Assembly: GCA_900239685.1 (NCBI GenBank)
Contig: OENT01000054.1
Coordinates: 1 to 64,000, forward strand
Direction: 5' to 3'
Source of the DNA: Rotaria macrura
Lineage: Eukaryota > Rotifera > Eurotatoria > Philodinida > Philodinidae
Length of the DNA stretch: 64,000 nt
The translations under genes were made by a program, and so were the position numbers. Shown in pieces: positions 9,601-22,435 of this stretch (the first letter of the stretch is position 1; each line of letters begins with the position of its first letter). The notes under the pieces are model-generated. The model was not told the origin of the DNA and did not search any database. It saw nothing but the letters and a program-made list of their open reading frames with translations.

Positions 9601-11986
9601 TCTTGACATTTTATTTTTCTACATTAGTCAGGCATACCGACAAAGTAACCATATTGATTTTACTTTATATACAACTGAATAGTTAAATTTTTACATGTTT
9701 TAGCATTTTAGTCGCCGGATCGATAGAAGTTAAAAAAATGATTTATTCTTTCACAGCTGAATAAGAAGCAATGAGTTTTTGTACATAGCTATGGCTTACG
9801 AATTTCCAGGTCGAGATTAGAGAAAATGTTCAAAAAAATAGAAAATCATTCTAACCTATCTTGAAATATACTCGACTATTAGTTCTAGTTTTTCTTCTTT
9901 TCGTTCGTAGCTAACATTTCAAAAATCATACTTTGTTCAAGATTATCGCTTTGCGGTTTCTTGAAATTCTATAGGATGGTTCATAATAAAGTTTCTACAC
10001 CGCCAAGATTTGAATAAGTGAAATGAAATTTCTAATCACAAAGAGCATCATCAATGAGATGTTAAAATTATATTGTGACTCATCTGTGTTTTCTATATTT
10101 CAGAAATATTTTGTTCTTTGGTACTAATTTTTTTCTCGAGATGTACACACTCTTTTAAAATATTCTCACGTTGTCCATTACCAGAACTATCGACAATCAT
10201 CATAACCATTTCATGTTGAAAAAGAAAAAAAGTTTGGTGTCACCAAACTCATGCTGAACATGTCACTACCCAGGAGAATCATTCCGACCATTGGATCCGA
10301 TCATGTTTCTATCGGAGTTTCTCTTATCCGACGAAATCCTATCGGATTCCTGATTCGGATCCCTAGTGTTGGATTTTATCGAATCCTACTATCAGAATCT
10401 GATTGGATTTCATCGTGTGATCAGACAGGCCTCTACTGTTGGGTTCAAATGCTAATTCGTACTCAAATAAAATAGGTTTCTTCCGTCAGATCCGTTACTG
10501 TTTCCACAACCCGGATTCCCATAAGATTTCATCGGATCGTACGATCCGATCGGATTCGGTATTGGATTCATTCACCTGGGTATTCGCAATACTATATAGG
10601 ATTGTACGACAATTACAGGAAGAACGTTAAAAATTTTGATACAAAGAAGAAAAATCGTTTAAAATAATCATAATTTCTTTTAACGAAGAAATAATTTCGG
10701 AATATCTTACCGGAAAATTGCCTTGTTCTTGTGGTTGATAATCAACTGTTTCCACAACAACGAAATCATGCCAATCGATTTGTGAATAAGCAGCTATTAA
10801 ACAAAAATACAGAGAATTTAAAATCAAATATCATAATTTCAAATTTCGAACCTCGTTCTTTTTCAACGGCTTCTTCTTCTTTTGCTCGTTCACGTAATTG
10901 ATGTTTGACCCATTCAACACGATAATTAACTTCATCCATTACTTTCTGTTGATTTTCAATATCAACAGAAAGTTTTGTTATAAGTTCTTTTGATGGTATT
11001 AAAATTTTTGTGTACTGTTCAACAAGTTTTGTAAAATAGTTAAATGAACCGTGGGCTGGTTTAAGAAAATCAAATTGAGGATTACGAGCTTCTTTTGACA
11101 TTAGTGACGTTAAAAATTGACGACCATTTCGAGCAACAAATTGTGCTGTTAATTTGATTACATCACTAGAGACGACGAGAAAAAACAAACAATTAATGAT
11201 CTAATAGCAAGAAAAGAAAATATTACAGATCATAAGCTAATATTGATGGTGGTTCGATCATAAATTCATAGTCACTTGGTGGATCTTTAATTATGATGGG
11301 CTCGAGAAACTTTGCGATGTCACTTTGAATTTTTGTTTGAACCTGAAATCATAGAAAGCGTTGATTTTAGATGTTGTTTCATAGTTGTAATCTTTATGAA
11401 ATTATACCTTGTTGGCAGTAGTTTGCATGGATGGTGTTGGCGCAACAGATTGTTGTTGTTGCTGCTGTTGTTGTTGTTCAGTTGTACCAGACATAGGTGT
11501 TTTACCCTCCATGAATTCTTTAACTTTATGTATATAATATGCATTGTAAGGATCTCGTGGATTTAAAAAATTGAATTTTGAATTATTCGCCTCAGCTTCT
11601 TTGACTTTAGTTTCAAAACTAGGTCCATTTCTTGCAACGAAACTCGCTGTCTTGTCAACAATATCTATTTATTGAATGAAGTAAAAAGTGATGCCAGGTT
11701 AAGCAAGTACAAAGATAAAATAAGAAACGGAAATATTACTTCGAACTTCTGGTGGTGGATAAATAATACCAATTTTAGCTTTCACTGATGGCGGAACAAA
11801 AGCTGCTGGAACAGGTACAATTGTTGTTGGCTGGCTACTGGTATTCTCACCAGTATTTGTTGGTAGTTCAACTGGAGGCATGATAGGCTTGTCACAAAAT
11901 AATGAAGAATCTTGAGTAAGACTTTCGTTGAATATGCAATGCGAACAATGGCGAAAGAATAAACTAACCGATGTTGTTCGTGTCAT
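6679..11986 (-). CDS. SF3A1: Splicing factor 3A subunit 1 (SF3A1 / SAP114 / Prp21)
   Basis: A U2 snRNP subunit needed for branch-site recognition. Exons in transcript order: 11740-11881 (probably joined to a tiny first exon starting with ATG at 11986), 11664-11408, 11342-11227, 11165-10852, 10793-10711, 8968-8906, 8855-8480, 8417-8319, 8240-8163, 8104-8013, 7674-7614, 7550-7084, 7022-6921, 6855-6679. All phases agree, giving about 810 residues (human 793). Domains in order: SURP1 (IVDKTASFVARNGPSF), a poly-Gln linker, SURP2 (DVIKLTAQFVARNGRQF), the SF3A3-binding stretch (YSQIDWHDFVVVETVDYQP), a Pro-rich region, ISPITNEKIPAS, ERRTDIFG, a long Pro-rich segment, then a C-terminal ubiquitin-like domain ending KERGGRKK. 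Start choice (11986 or 11881) is open. Intron 5 (1742 nt) holds a MITE; most other introns are short. Confidence 0.95.
10269..10580. mobile_element. MITE copy 2, inside SF3A1 intron 5
   Basis: 312 bp bounded by cccagg…cctggg and flanked on both sides by TA (10267-10268 and 10581-10582), the duplication expected of Tc1/mariner-type transposition. It is clearly homologous to 2176-2525 along its whole length, sharing for example tatcggagtttctcttatcc and cagacaggcctct. Several open stretches across it are by-products of its composition. Confidence 0.8.
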
Positions 11987-14900
11987 TCATTGGATGAATA
12001 TTATTTGCTATATGAAAACTATATAGATGTCGTCAGTAATCAATAGAGATTCTGATTTTTACGAAAGATCAATCTTCTTGTCGATTAGTTTTTGCGGAAT
12101 TCTGAAAGGGATTCTTTAACCTAGTAAATAACTCTCATTGCTTTTACAATGTTGTTCGATTTGCGAGTTGATAGAATTTGAGGATATCAGCTTTCTCTTC
12201 TTATGTTTGTTAAAAGATTAATAATTTTTCATAATAAAAAGTCTGCATGTTGTTCTGCAATAACTAATGAAGACATTATTTAAGCGTAGAGTATAGCATC
12301 TAACATGGTAGTGTATGATCCCTATGATTCATTATTCGATTTGATCTACTTTTTTTCTTACAATCATCTATGTAGGATATTTTCGTTGGAAAAAATATTA
12401 TAGATAGCAGTATTGTCTAAGTTTACCTCTTAAATAGAAAATCAAGCTTCTTACCAAGCATAAAAATTCAGCCATGTCCACAGAGAAAAGTAGCTCAAGA
12501 TCTGAACTTTCAAACATGATACTTTTTTGAATTTTAATTTAGGTCCCTGATCAAGCAATTTTCCCCAGTTTATGTCATAGAAGAAGTGCTTTTGCTTGGA
12601 TAATATGCAAAAATTAATTTCACTTTTTCTCTAATTAAATTAATTTGACTTAAACATACATCAAATATCAAAGGAGCTTCATCGTAGTCAATAAATAATT
12701 GTTTTCTTTTGAAAGAGTATACTAAGTTCGAGTGCATGATAGAGTGCTTGATTTATTTAGTTAATTATGTAAATCGTGGTATAAATCATCAGCTTATTTA
12801 TGATTGTGACATATTTCGAAATATTGAAACTCTCCTTCTTTTCCTTCAACTTGAAAATAAGAAAATAAAATAAAATAGATGTTACCTTTAGTATATTCTT
12901 GAATGTATTTTTTCTAACGAACTCGGATCTAATTTAATGAACAGGCTCATTAGAAAATTTAAGTTTACAACATGAACCTACTAGTCACTATTGTAGACTG
13001 AATATCTCAGAAAAGCATCATCATGTGTCCTTGAAAAGTTGAGTCAAAACATTGCCATTATCAACCTAGTATAATGTGAAGATTTCTCTCGCTATGAATA
13101 TTTTCAGTTAACGATCAAGATTGCAGTTTAAACTCAGGTTAAGAAACTAGCAATGATCCTGTAGACTTCTTATTACACAATATATGATTTTATAATGGTG
13201 AAAAATGTGACAAATACTACTAGTATTTTAATACGAATGTCTTTTGAATTAGATTTAAGTCTACAACATAGGAAACTAGAAGTGGCAATTGTTACTAAAC
13301 GTATTTTTGAACGGATGGTTGAGGTAAGGCATAGAAAGAAAATAAACTCACAGAATCAATGCCGAGAAGCGTTCTTCTGCTTACACCACAATGTTGTGAT
13401 CGAAAACATTTTCAGAATTGTTATTCGAATAAAATACGATTTATTTTAAGGGTAAATGAATTGATTATTGAAAGATATGATTAATTCATTCAACATATGT
13501 CACGCATTGATATATTCACTGATATTATTATCTATGTAAAACAGCGTTTAATTTGTAACTCATTCTTGAACAATAGAATCCGTAATAAAGTGTCGGTGAG
13601 TATTTTTGACAGTTCTCGAAAGTAGAAAAATGATTGTTTTGCCACTATTCAAGGTAAATTTTGATTGACATTTATCGATTTCTGTGAATATGAGATATTG
13701 CAATAAACAGTATTATATCATGTTAACGTGACTCGATGAAGCAAGTAAGTGTGTAAAAAATAATTCTATTTTACCGCTGATGCAATCAATATGTTATCAA
13801 CTTGAATGAACACGGTCATAGAGCCGACAGTGAACTTATAAAATTAGCACAATTCGATATACATTATATTGAAATTAGCCATATGAAAACAAGCAATCGT
13901 TCTCCCGTAAAATGGTACTTGCGGCACAAGTTATACATGTTATCTTGGTGACAAACACGATAGAAAGCTGATGTTCTGTTTTAAAAAATGGCAATTCTAC
14001 ATATCCCTTGCCGGTCACATAACTATATCGATACAATCATTGCCAAATTAGATTTCTGAGTAACTTGAAACATCGTAGCAGATATAGATAAAACATAAAT
14101 TTCGAACACACAATATATTACACTGGTTTTGTTCCAATTAGTTTCTACACAAAACAAAATGAGTTGAACAGTATACGTTGGCAATGCTAGTAGTTGATCT
14201 TGAATTCACTACTGATATTTTCGATCAGTAATACACGAAACAAGGAATAAAAATGGCAAAGAAGCGTTTTTTTTTACATCTCTTTTCTTCTAGAAAAGAT
14301 TTCAAGTGTAATTTTGAAGCAAATTAATAATCGACACTAAAACAAGATTTTTCAAATAATTAAAAAACAAACTCAAGTCGTATAAAATATGTTGTTGTGT
14401 ATGCAGACACGCACTGGATCTTAATTGGAGCTTGTAATTTTTCCATTCGATACACAAATTTATTGAACTAGTTAGTTGTTAATCCAAGCAACATGTAGAT
14501 GTGAGTGGTCGAAAAACTGTAATGATTTAGATATTCATGAAATCCCTGGATTAACTTTGATTGAAAAGAATATCAACTTCGTTACATTGTTTCATTTTGG
14601 CCAGCCAACAGCAAACTCTATGTAAACTATGGAATCGCTGTGGAATCTAAATGACTATCACAAAGACTAGCTTCAGATCGAAGTTGTATTATTGGATAGT
14701 TAACACTTAAATATACAATGTCCGACGCAAATGCTGAAGTCGAACATTACTTTTCATAGACGTGACATGTTCAGAACACAAGACGTTCACATTAAAGATG
14801 ACTTTCTTTTCTTTAAAAAGCACTTCACTTTTTGCATGATTCATGTCGACATTCGAGATGGTTCATAGGTGCTCAATGGACGAGCATCATACATATGAGG

Positions 14901-16640
14901 ATATTTGAAATGATAAATTAAAACAAAAAACTTGAATTTATCTAAATCACCACGAAAGAGCATGTCAAATGACAGAGAATCTAATAATTTCAAGATTTAA
15001 GTAGATACTCTTCTGACGTACTTGCTACACAATCTTTATTCGGGATTTTGAGAGCATTTTTCACAGAGTGGAATGATCATTCCTCACATAACCTCTATTT
15101 TTTCTGAACATCTATTTGTTTTTGATGAATTTCTAGTCCAAAAAACTGAATTAGTTCATTAACACGCAGAAAATTTCGACTCGAAAAAAACAGTCTATTT
15201 GATTCGACATTGAACTTTAATTATCTCACGAGACAAAAGAAAATAATAAAATTATTAATCGAAATTCATAGAACATCACGTAGTTTTCACGAGTGTTTAA
15301 AATTGAATTAATCTAAAATTGACAGATCTATCAATCGATTTTGGAACAATATTTACCGTTAATGATTAACAACCAGTTAAAAACGAAGCGAAACATCACG
15401 ATGATTAGAATGAATTCGATCCGTTTTAAAAGATGAAATGCATTATTTTCAGATCAAACATACACAATTTAATTTGAATTTCTCTGCGAAACTTTATGTA
15501 CCAAAAACAGTTATAATTCCAGTGATGTTCGCAATATTAAGAGAAAAGATACGATCTGAAAAGTATCTTCAGAAATGTAAAAAGAAATACTCTTAATTTA
15601 AATTGTATAGAACAGTAAACTAGATTATCGGCCACTCTATCTCTTCGTTTCTATATTCCAAAGTTGTTAAAGGATATTTTTTGTTCTTAGAATAAAGTAG
15701 ATAAAAGAACGAGATTTCAACTGCAAAACAAAAATGAATCGTACAATAAAGCGGTTGTCCTTCTACTTGATATTGATAGATGTTTTACGTTTTTTCAATT
15801 AGCTTTTATATGATCGAAGATTCCATAGAACCCACTAGACGTAGTTTAACTTTGAATGACGATAATTATTCGCTAATAGGATTATTTATTAATCAAATAA
15901 ATCCGAGAAATGTTTTTATTGTTTGAATACTTACTTGTACATGATATCTGTTATCTGCTTATGAATAGAAAACATGCTTATTAATGTGCAATATCCGCAA
16001 TCATTTATGATGACCGAGTCATTACGAGTATTAGTTGACACAATTCAAGAATACAAGAGAATTGCTATTTCTAGATTTTGACATATATTAATAACGAAGC
16101 AAATCTGTATACACCATTTTAAGAATACACAAGCCTGCTGTTAAATCTTATTGATCTATTTAGAACATTGATCTAAATGTACTCCATTTTAGCTCAGTTG
16201 AATCGATTCACGTGTTTGGACACCATGCTTTTATTATTCGAAGTTTTTTCTACCTACCTATCTGTCTGTCTGAATCGGTTATCAATGTTTTTCTCATTAG
16301 TAATTTTCAATAGAAGTCATCTATTGTTTGCATGCAAGCACAAAAAAAAACTCATTATTGATTGAAAAATGGGCAAAGGAATTTGTTGACAAGCAAACCT
16401 ACTATCAAAACTAGTTAATTGTACTATGGATGATGAAAAACCGCATGCAAGTGTGTAAAGTAACAAAAATGATCATTGTTTCTATATGCGTGTGACAGAG
16501 AATGAGGAAATTATGGTGAGAAAAAAAAGGGTATCGCATAGTTGGTCTCGCAAAATAGAAAAGAAGTAATGTGTCGCATGCTGAGAAATGAAAGAAAAGG
16601 GTTCTCCACAAAATAACAATAACTCAACATTCAACTGTTG
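11987..16640. other. Long intergenic region, no gene recognised
   Basis: About 4.6 kb of AT-rich sequence between the SF3A1 start and the Ly6-like gene. The longest open stretch (13195-13449, +) has no recognisable motif, no splice context and ordinary AT-rich composition. I saw no TIRs or tandem arrays here. It may hold SF3A1 5' UTR sequence at the left end. Confidence 0.45.
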
Positions 16641-17254
16641 ATGAAAAACATGATGGTAGAACGAGCAAAGTTAACTAATGAAATTTCTCCTGTGTCTTCA
16701 TCATTAAAAATCTTGTTTATTTTTTTACTTACATTAAAATTAGTCACAAGCACGAATATTCGTACAACAAGTAATAAAACAACTAATCATTCGTGCTATA
16801 CATGTATAGAACCATTAGTTGGATATAGTATGTTTTGTCTTAGTTCTATATCGATTTCTTTATCAGTTATATCTTATGTCTTCTAGCTGATCATGCAGGT
16901 TCGTGTAGATTTTTCAATACAGCATCACCAGTGGCTTCATCTTATGTGCATGAATGTACTAGTAAAGATGATTATACTGGTGAATATGAATGTCGAAAGT
17001 TAGTTATTAGCTTTCGTTCAGTCGAGACATTTTTGCGTCGTGATTGTGTACCCAAAGGTTCATGTTCATGGAAAGACAGAACTCAATCAATGATAAATAC
17101 ACCAGTATCTGACTGTGTTTATACTGGTGATGAAGAAGAAAAACTAGAATGTATTTATTGTTGTGATACACCATTATGCAATCGAACTGTGCAATATTGT
17201 ATGACAATTCAGTTTATATGTTGGTTATTATTTATTCATTGGTGGCGAAGCTAA
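16641..17254 (+). CDS. Small secreted Ly6/uPAR-like (three-finger) protein, GPI-anchor type
   Basis: Two exons, 16641-16827 and 16887-17254, with a 59-nt GT-AG intron and agreeing phase, give about 184 residues. A hydrophobic segment at about residues 24-37 (ILFIFLLTLKLVTS) would act as signal sequence. It is followed by HSCYTC, then a Cys-rich body (GSCRFF, HECTSKDDY, EYECRKLV, RDCVPKGSC, SDCVYTG) ending ECIYCCDTPLCN. The closing CC…LCN is the hallmark of Ly6/three-finger folds. A final hydrophobic stretch (MTIQFICWLLFIHWW) fits a GPI-attachment signal. Family members act at the cell surface; no specific role can be given. The start at 16641 was chosen as the first ATG upstream of the signal; 16653 is possible. 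Confidence 0.7.
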
Positions 17255-20021
17255 AATTATCAATAATCTCAATCGTATGGTTTAGTATTCCATTTTTAAG
17301 AATAAAACTGTAAAATTATGAGTGTTCTCAAGACTATCAAAGTTTCGCTGATAAAAAAAAAATGTTTTCTCCCTAGACACAACATCACGGGAAATTTTTT
17401 TCTGATTAAATATATCTTTTCATTACTATTAGTGCATTAATAAAAGAAGTAAATGGGTATTAGTAAACAATAATTTATTTACTACAAACTCTCCTGATAC
17501 ATCATTCAATGTACCTCTTGAATGAATTTACCACATTATTGTAGACGAATAGATAATGTTTCCATCGATTATTATGATTCGTTAGTTTTCGTGTTACTTC
17601 TGCTTTTCGCATCGATGTTTTAAAAATTGTGAGGCAAAAAATAAACTCTATATAAATAAAACACAAGACTACAATCATAATTATTTTTTCGTTTGTAATC
17701 TATAGATTAAATAATTCAGCGAAAGTTTTGACAGAGAACGAGAACGTGAAATGTCAGATTGTCTGCTACTACCTGAAACTGAAAGCTAACGAAGATCGAA
17801 GTGACTTAGCCCTCTCATATCTCACTAGTTACTTCCCATGTGAAAATTGATTGGGTCTCTGACAAAAATTACTTTTTATTTTGTCTAACTGCTGAATCAT
17901 AAACTCAATGAATTGTACAATAGTCATATAAAAATGCTTCTAGAACAATCTAGATCGTTATTTATGAACTATATAATACTTAGAAATATTTTATATCCAG
18001 TTTCCTGTCATCTTCGTTGTCACTGGCGAAAAACTTCATTTATTTACTCGAGTGCCTCTCAAAATACTGATGTTTTTAAAACTACTACTGATGAATATTT
18101 AAATAGTTATTAACTGGCTTCTTTGTGTTCCATCATGGAAAGGTGAGAACTAGAAAATATAATGCACACAGACTTTATTCGTAGTATGTCAGATGGTAAT
18201 TTTGGTTAAATGACATTTTCATAGGCTTGATATAGTTCGTCGTAATACGGCATATTGTAATTAATTACTTCTTGAATGTTCTTTGACGAGTTAATTTATT
18301 AAAATCGTTTTAAACAATGGCATGAGATGAAAACGGCAAGTTCTTCTCCGAAGAAGTAAAAGAAAATATATTGAGACGAAATTTTTCTTCGATCTAGTTC
18401 GAGTGATGAAATCGTAATTTACTATTTAAAAAAAGACAGTGATCTAGAAAGCTACAAAGACAGTAAGAAAATATATTTCGAAAATTTTAAAAATATCCAT
18501 TACATATCCTTTTCCCTTTCATTACTAGAGTATTTCATACGGATGAGATTATGAATAAGCGCAGTCGTACTAAGATATTTGTTGAAAGACATGAAAGAAC
18601 ATACTTCTGGCCTAAGTATTTTTCAAGCTCTTCAAATGTCTGTTACTTCAACTTCAAAGATCGCAATAGATTTCAATTTAAAAAGTATGATTATATTTTT
18701 ATAAGAAGATTCTTGTTATTGACGAGTCCATTCTATTGATGTATTTTATACAATAGAAGATTGAGATAAGAAACATCGAAACTACTGTTCAACTTCTACC
18801 TACTATATACTTCGAACAGATCGTTTATTTCAATTCATGTAGACAATCTTCCACGAAAATCTTCAACTCACAAATACTAAATAGATAAATACATAATTGA
18901 ATGTAAAACATCAGTTAAACTCATCGAAACTTAGCATCAAGAGTCACTAGAACACTTAGCTATCTGCCATGTTATCTATCCAAATAATATTATACTTGAA
19001 GCAGTATCTCATTCATATTTCCCAGGACTAATGATTCGTTTCATAAGAATTTCCTTATATCTTTGCATCAAATTTCGGATGATTATAACACCGATTCATT
19101 GAAGTCATCTTTTTCGTAAACATAAGTCAAACTGAATGCATCAGCTATGCGAGGCAAACACCGAAATTCAATCGAACTTGGAAGCAGTATTTCGAATCGA
19201 GAAATCCTTGTATTTCTTCGATGATTTGTCATCCACTTCATGTTGCTTCCGGAAAGGAATACATTTTTATGTTTTGATACTTTGTGGTGTTTGCCTGCTG
19301 GATACAATAAGTTTTTGTTTGCATTCTATCAGTCGACTTCAGTAAAAGTTCGAAAGCTTCCGGAGTTTGTAATATGCGATGACGGTAATTTTTCTTCTAA
19401 TGACTTAAAAAGAAATTAAACTTAGCAGCCTTGGTCATCCAGTTCAAATTAGAAAATAGTCCTATTTGCAGCAGTATTCTAAAAGCATGTAGAACATTCA
19501 AAGAAACGACATAATTCAATGAGTGTCAATGATTAATTGACATAAGAAAAGCATACGAATGAATGTTTTATTCTATTAACATCGAGTATCGCTTTTATTT
19601 TATTGATCATCGGCTAACAAAGTTCAATTATCGATTCAATGAAAGTATTTTGAGAAAAATCTGAATGCAACTTTGATATGACTAGTCTTACAAATGGTCC
19701 GACATCTATCGAGATGCTACAGAGTAACGTCGAAGTTGACAGTTGCTATTTAAATACTCGTGATCAATATTTGTGGAATTATTCATCGTCAATACAGGTG
19801 TTTGTAAAAATGGAAATTTCAAATACTATTTAATAAAAATTTTTATTCAAGACCGCATCATACTATTGTGTATTTTCACAGATTCATATAGATTATCATT
19901 AGTCAAATTTTCATGAATCTGGATTAAACATTTCGTTTTCCGTCATATCTAACTTAAGTCGAATCATAGAAGAACTAGTTTTTATTTTTGATTACTATAA
20001 AATTCAGATAGAACATCGATT
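17255..20021. other. Intergenic region, no gene recognised
   Basis: About 2.8 kb of AT-rich sequence. Short open stretches at 17913-18113, 18551-18739 and 19083-19345 (both strands) lack motifs, conserved composition or convincing splice partners. No repeats stood out. Confidence 0.45.
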
Positions 20022-21142
20022 CTATCGATTAAAATATAGATGTCTTAAAGCTGTCCTTGGTGTTAATCGCCGTTTTGGATCATAAACGAGTAAACATTTC
20101 AGAAAATCTAAACCTTCGGATCCAATGAGTTTAGTCAATTCGTAAAAATGATCGTTCCGTCTTGACCATCGTGGAAAATCAGCATTGAAATATGGCTGTT
20201 TATGAAACGATGGCCAAATATCGTGTGTTGGTGTACCTTGAGTAAAATAATATTTATCAACAAATAAAAACATCTTCGAGCGAAAATTCACATACGAACC
20301 CATCATAGAAAATATACTAAAGAGTAATTCAATTTGATGATTACCATGAAACAATGGTTCAATTTGAGTTGATGAACATAATTGAGCAAAAACGCAACCA
20401 ACTGACCACATATCTAACGAACCGTTGAGTGTTCGATCACCGAGAAGTAATTCAGGTGGACAGTGTGAAAAGCACGAGAGCTATTTTAACAAGTTTTACT
20501 TTTTCTTTCATTTTTCAATTTTATAATCGACTGAAATACATACGTCACATGTATCGATTGCCATTGTTGACCATACTGCATGTTTACCATATTCAAAATT
20601 TGACAATTTGAGTTGTCCTGTACGTGTTATAAGAAGATGTTTCAATTCAATAGCACAATGATATACAAGTCGATCATGACAATAGATAATAGCTGATAGA
20701 AGTTGATATAAATATGTTTTTATTTGTTCATGTGTTAATTGTTTTTCGGTACCACCATATAATAAACCATGTGTTGCTAAATCACGATGATGTGCATAGT
20801 CGAAAATAAGATAAATCGAATTATTGGTCAACAATGATGGTAAATATTTGATTGATAATAGTGATAATATATTTGGATGTATGTTATGATTGTTATCATT
20901 GGAAAGTATACTACGAAGAAGATAGACTTCATTGAGGGATGATGAACTTAGAAGTGGAAGACTTTTTCTAGAAAACAAAAGTTAAGATGCATTTTCTTTT
21001 GTATTCCAATGTTTTTCGATTGTTACACGCAAATTATTTCTTGTGTAGCTTGATGAATTGCTTTGAATATTGATTTACAAATTTCAGAATCGATTAGAAT
21101 ACCATGATGTTTTCGAAGCATCATGGTCCATGATGCAGCCAT
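20022..21142 (-). CDS. CDK-family pseudokinase
   Basis: Four exons: 21142-21027, 20967-20544, 20480-20300, 20236-20022. The introns are about 59-76 nt with matching phases, and the product is about 311 residues, the size of a bare CDK domain. Kinase landmarks in order: the beta-3 Lys in EIICVKSLPLL; a C-helix Glu (LNEVYLLRSIL); the hinge (IYLIFDYA); a catalytic-loop region reading YHCAIELKHLLI instead of HRDLKPxNLLI; LKLSNFEYG instead of LADFGLA; then the CDK C-lobe PPELLLGDRTL, LDMWSVGCVFAQL, GTPTHDIWP and YDPKRRLTPRTAL. The glycine-rich loop also lacks its glycines. The catalytic Asp is Ala, the loop Lys is Glu, the Asn is His, and DFG is NFE, so phosphotransfer is very unlikely. The intact frame and splice sites argue for a maintained scaffold or regulatory protein. 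Subfamily not assigned. Confidence 0.82.
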
Positions 21143-21487
21143 ATTCAGGTTTTATTTTAATATGAGTTCAACTTTTAAAAACGTGCGATATTTGTATATA
21201 TTATCGAACGAATGGATGGAATGTTCTATACAGATGTCACACAATTACAAAGTCAAACTTAGATCATTCTATATAGGCGATATCAATAAATAAGGTAGTG
21301 TATTATCTCAGCGAAAATTTTTCAACGATTGACATTTTGATTCGAATAATTTTAAATATAGATACGACAAATATTTTTAAAGAGGTAAGCTATGTTTATT
21401 TTTCTGGAAATCCTTTTTGTTTTATGATAATATAGAACATGTGATAAAAATAGAAAAGATATACTATACCATGACCCATTCTATTCG

Positions 21488-22427
21488 GGTTAGTCGTGAT
21501 TCGTCCTCGTCTTAATTGCTCCGAACTCACACCCCAAAAAAACGAGTCCTAATTCGTCCCCATCGAAGAAAAGTTGGTGAAAATATATTCCGGACTCGTC
21601 CCCAGCAAAACGTTTTCTTTGTTTAATTGACTCCTGATTCGTCCCCACTCTATTTAACATTAGAACGTTCATTCTTTGCACTATCTATATGCACAACTAG
21701 TGACAATGAGAATTGAATTCATTTCTTTTGGTATAACCCGGTAACCTATAAGAAAGATACATGTGATGAATAAGTATATACAGGTGATTGATCGATATAC
21801 TTTTACTATTCACATTTCTCAATTGTAAAAATATTGAAGTATGCTTAACTTTACTTCAACAGAACGGACAGGTAAGGTTTTAAACTATAATGGTTATCAA
21901 TATACTCTCAAACGTGAACGGAAAACAGTAGTAGAATGGCGGTGTCGTTTACGAAATTGTAAGAGTACACTTTCTTTGTCTCGAGATAATACTGTGATTG
22001 CTCGTGAACCAAATTCACACACTCCATCTTGTTTATCTGATGGAAGTAAACTTATTATGGATCAAGCTCTCGGAAATATGAAGAAAAGAGCACGAAAAGA
22101 AACAACTACAATTCCCAAAATATATGCTCAAGAAATCATACTGGATAGAGTGGCAAATCCAGGCACATAAACTGGCTTATATTTTTCTGCACTAGGAAGT
22201 GTTGACTCCACGCATTATTATCATCGATCCCTGAATTATTCTGTAGTTTAAAAAGAATTTACATTTGAAATTCATGTTTTTTTAAATCAAGCGGCAATTA
22301 ATATAATAGGGGACCAACTTAGACAGGGGACGAATCCGGGGGAAAAAATCAGTGGACGAATCAGGAATCAATTAAGGAGGGACCAGTTGATGGGGGACGT
22401 AATAGGGGACCAATCAGGGATACGCCA
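21488..22427. mobile_element. MULE-like element with FLYWCH ORF and 8-bp TSD
   Basis: 940 bp flanked by direct copies of tctattcg (21480-21487 and 22428-22435), within the 8-10-bp range of Mutator-like elements. The ends are loosely inverted (ggttagtcgtgattcgtcc on the left; reverse complement of the right end tggcgtatccctgattggtc). Both subterminal regions carry repeated gattcgtcccc motifs in opposite orientations: four or more copies at 21495-21660, and gggacgaat/gggaccaa copies at 22310-22420. The single ORF is only the N-terminal part of a transposase, so the copy is non-autonomous. Confidence 0.72.
21841..22170 (+). CDS. FLYWCH-type zinc-finger ORF, N-terminus of a MULE transposase
   Basis: 109 codons. 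Residues about 5-65 fit a FLYWCH finger: [17 protein letters not shown], then [14 protein letters not shown] with the W-x-C and C ligands, and EPNSHTPSC for the His end. The following segment ([11 protein letters not shown]…IPKIYAQEI) resembles the helical start of MULE transposases after their FLYWCH domain. The ORF then stops, and no catalytic DDE region follows in the element. It is either a truncated transposase or a DNA-binding-only protein made by a non-autonomous element. The first ATG was used as start. Confidence 0.65.
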   Translation: MLNFTSTERTGKVLNYNGYQYTLKRERKTVVEWRCRLRNCKSTLSLSRDNTVIAREPNSHTPSCLSDGSKLIMDQALGNMKKRARKETTTIPKIYAQEIILDRVANPGT

Positions 22428-22435
22428 TCTATTCG

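Noticed and set aside
10251-10630. Two overlapping plus-strand ORFs
   Set aside because: They fall inside the TA-flanked MITE in SF3A1 intron 5 and reflect its repeated atcggat words.
11312-11566. Leu-rich ORF on the plus strand
   Set aside because: Antisense to the SF3A1 poly-Gln exon; the Leu run is the complement of CAA/CAG repeats.
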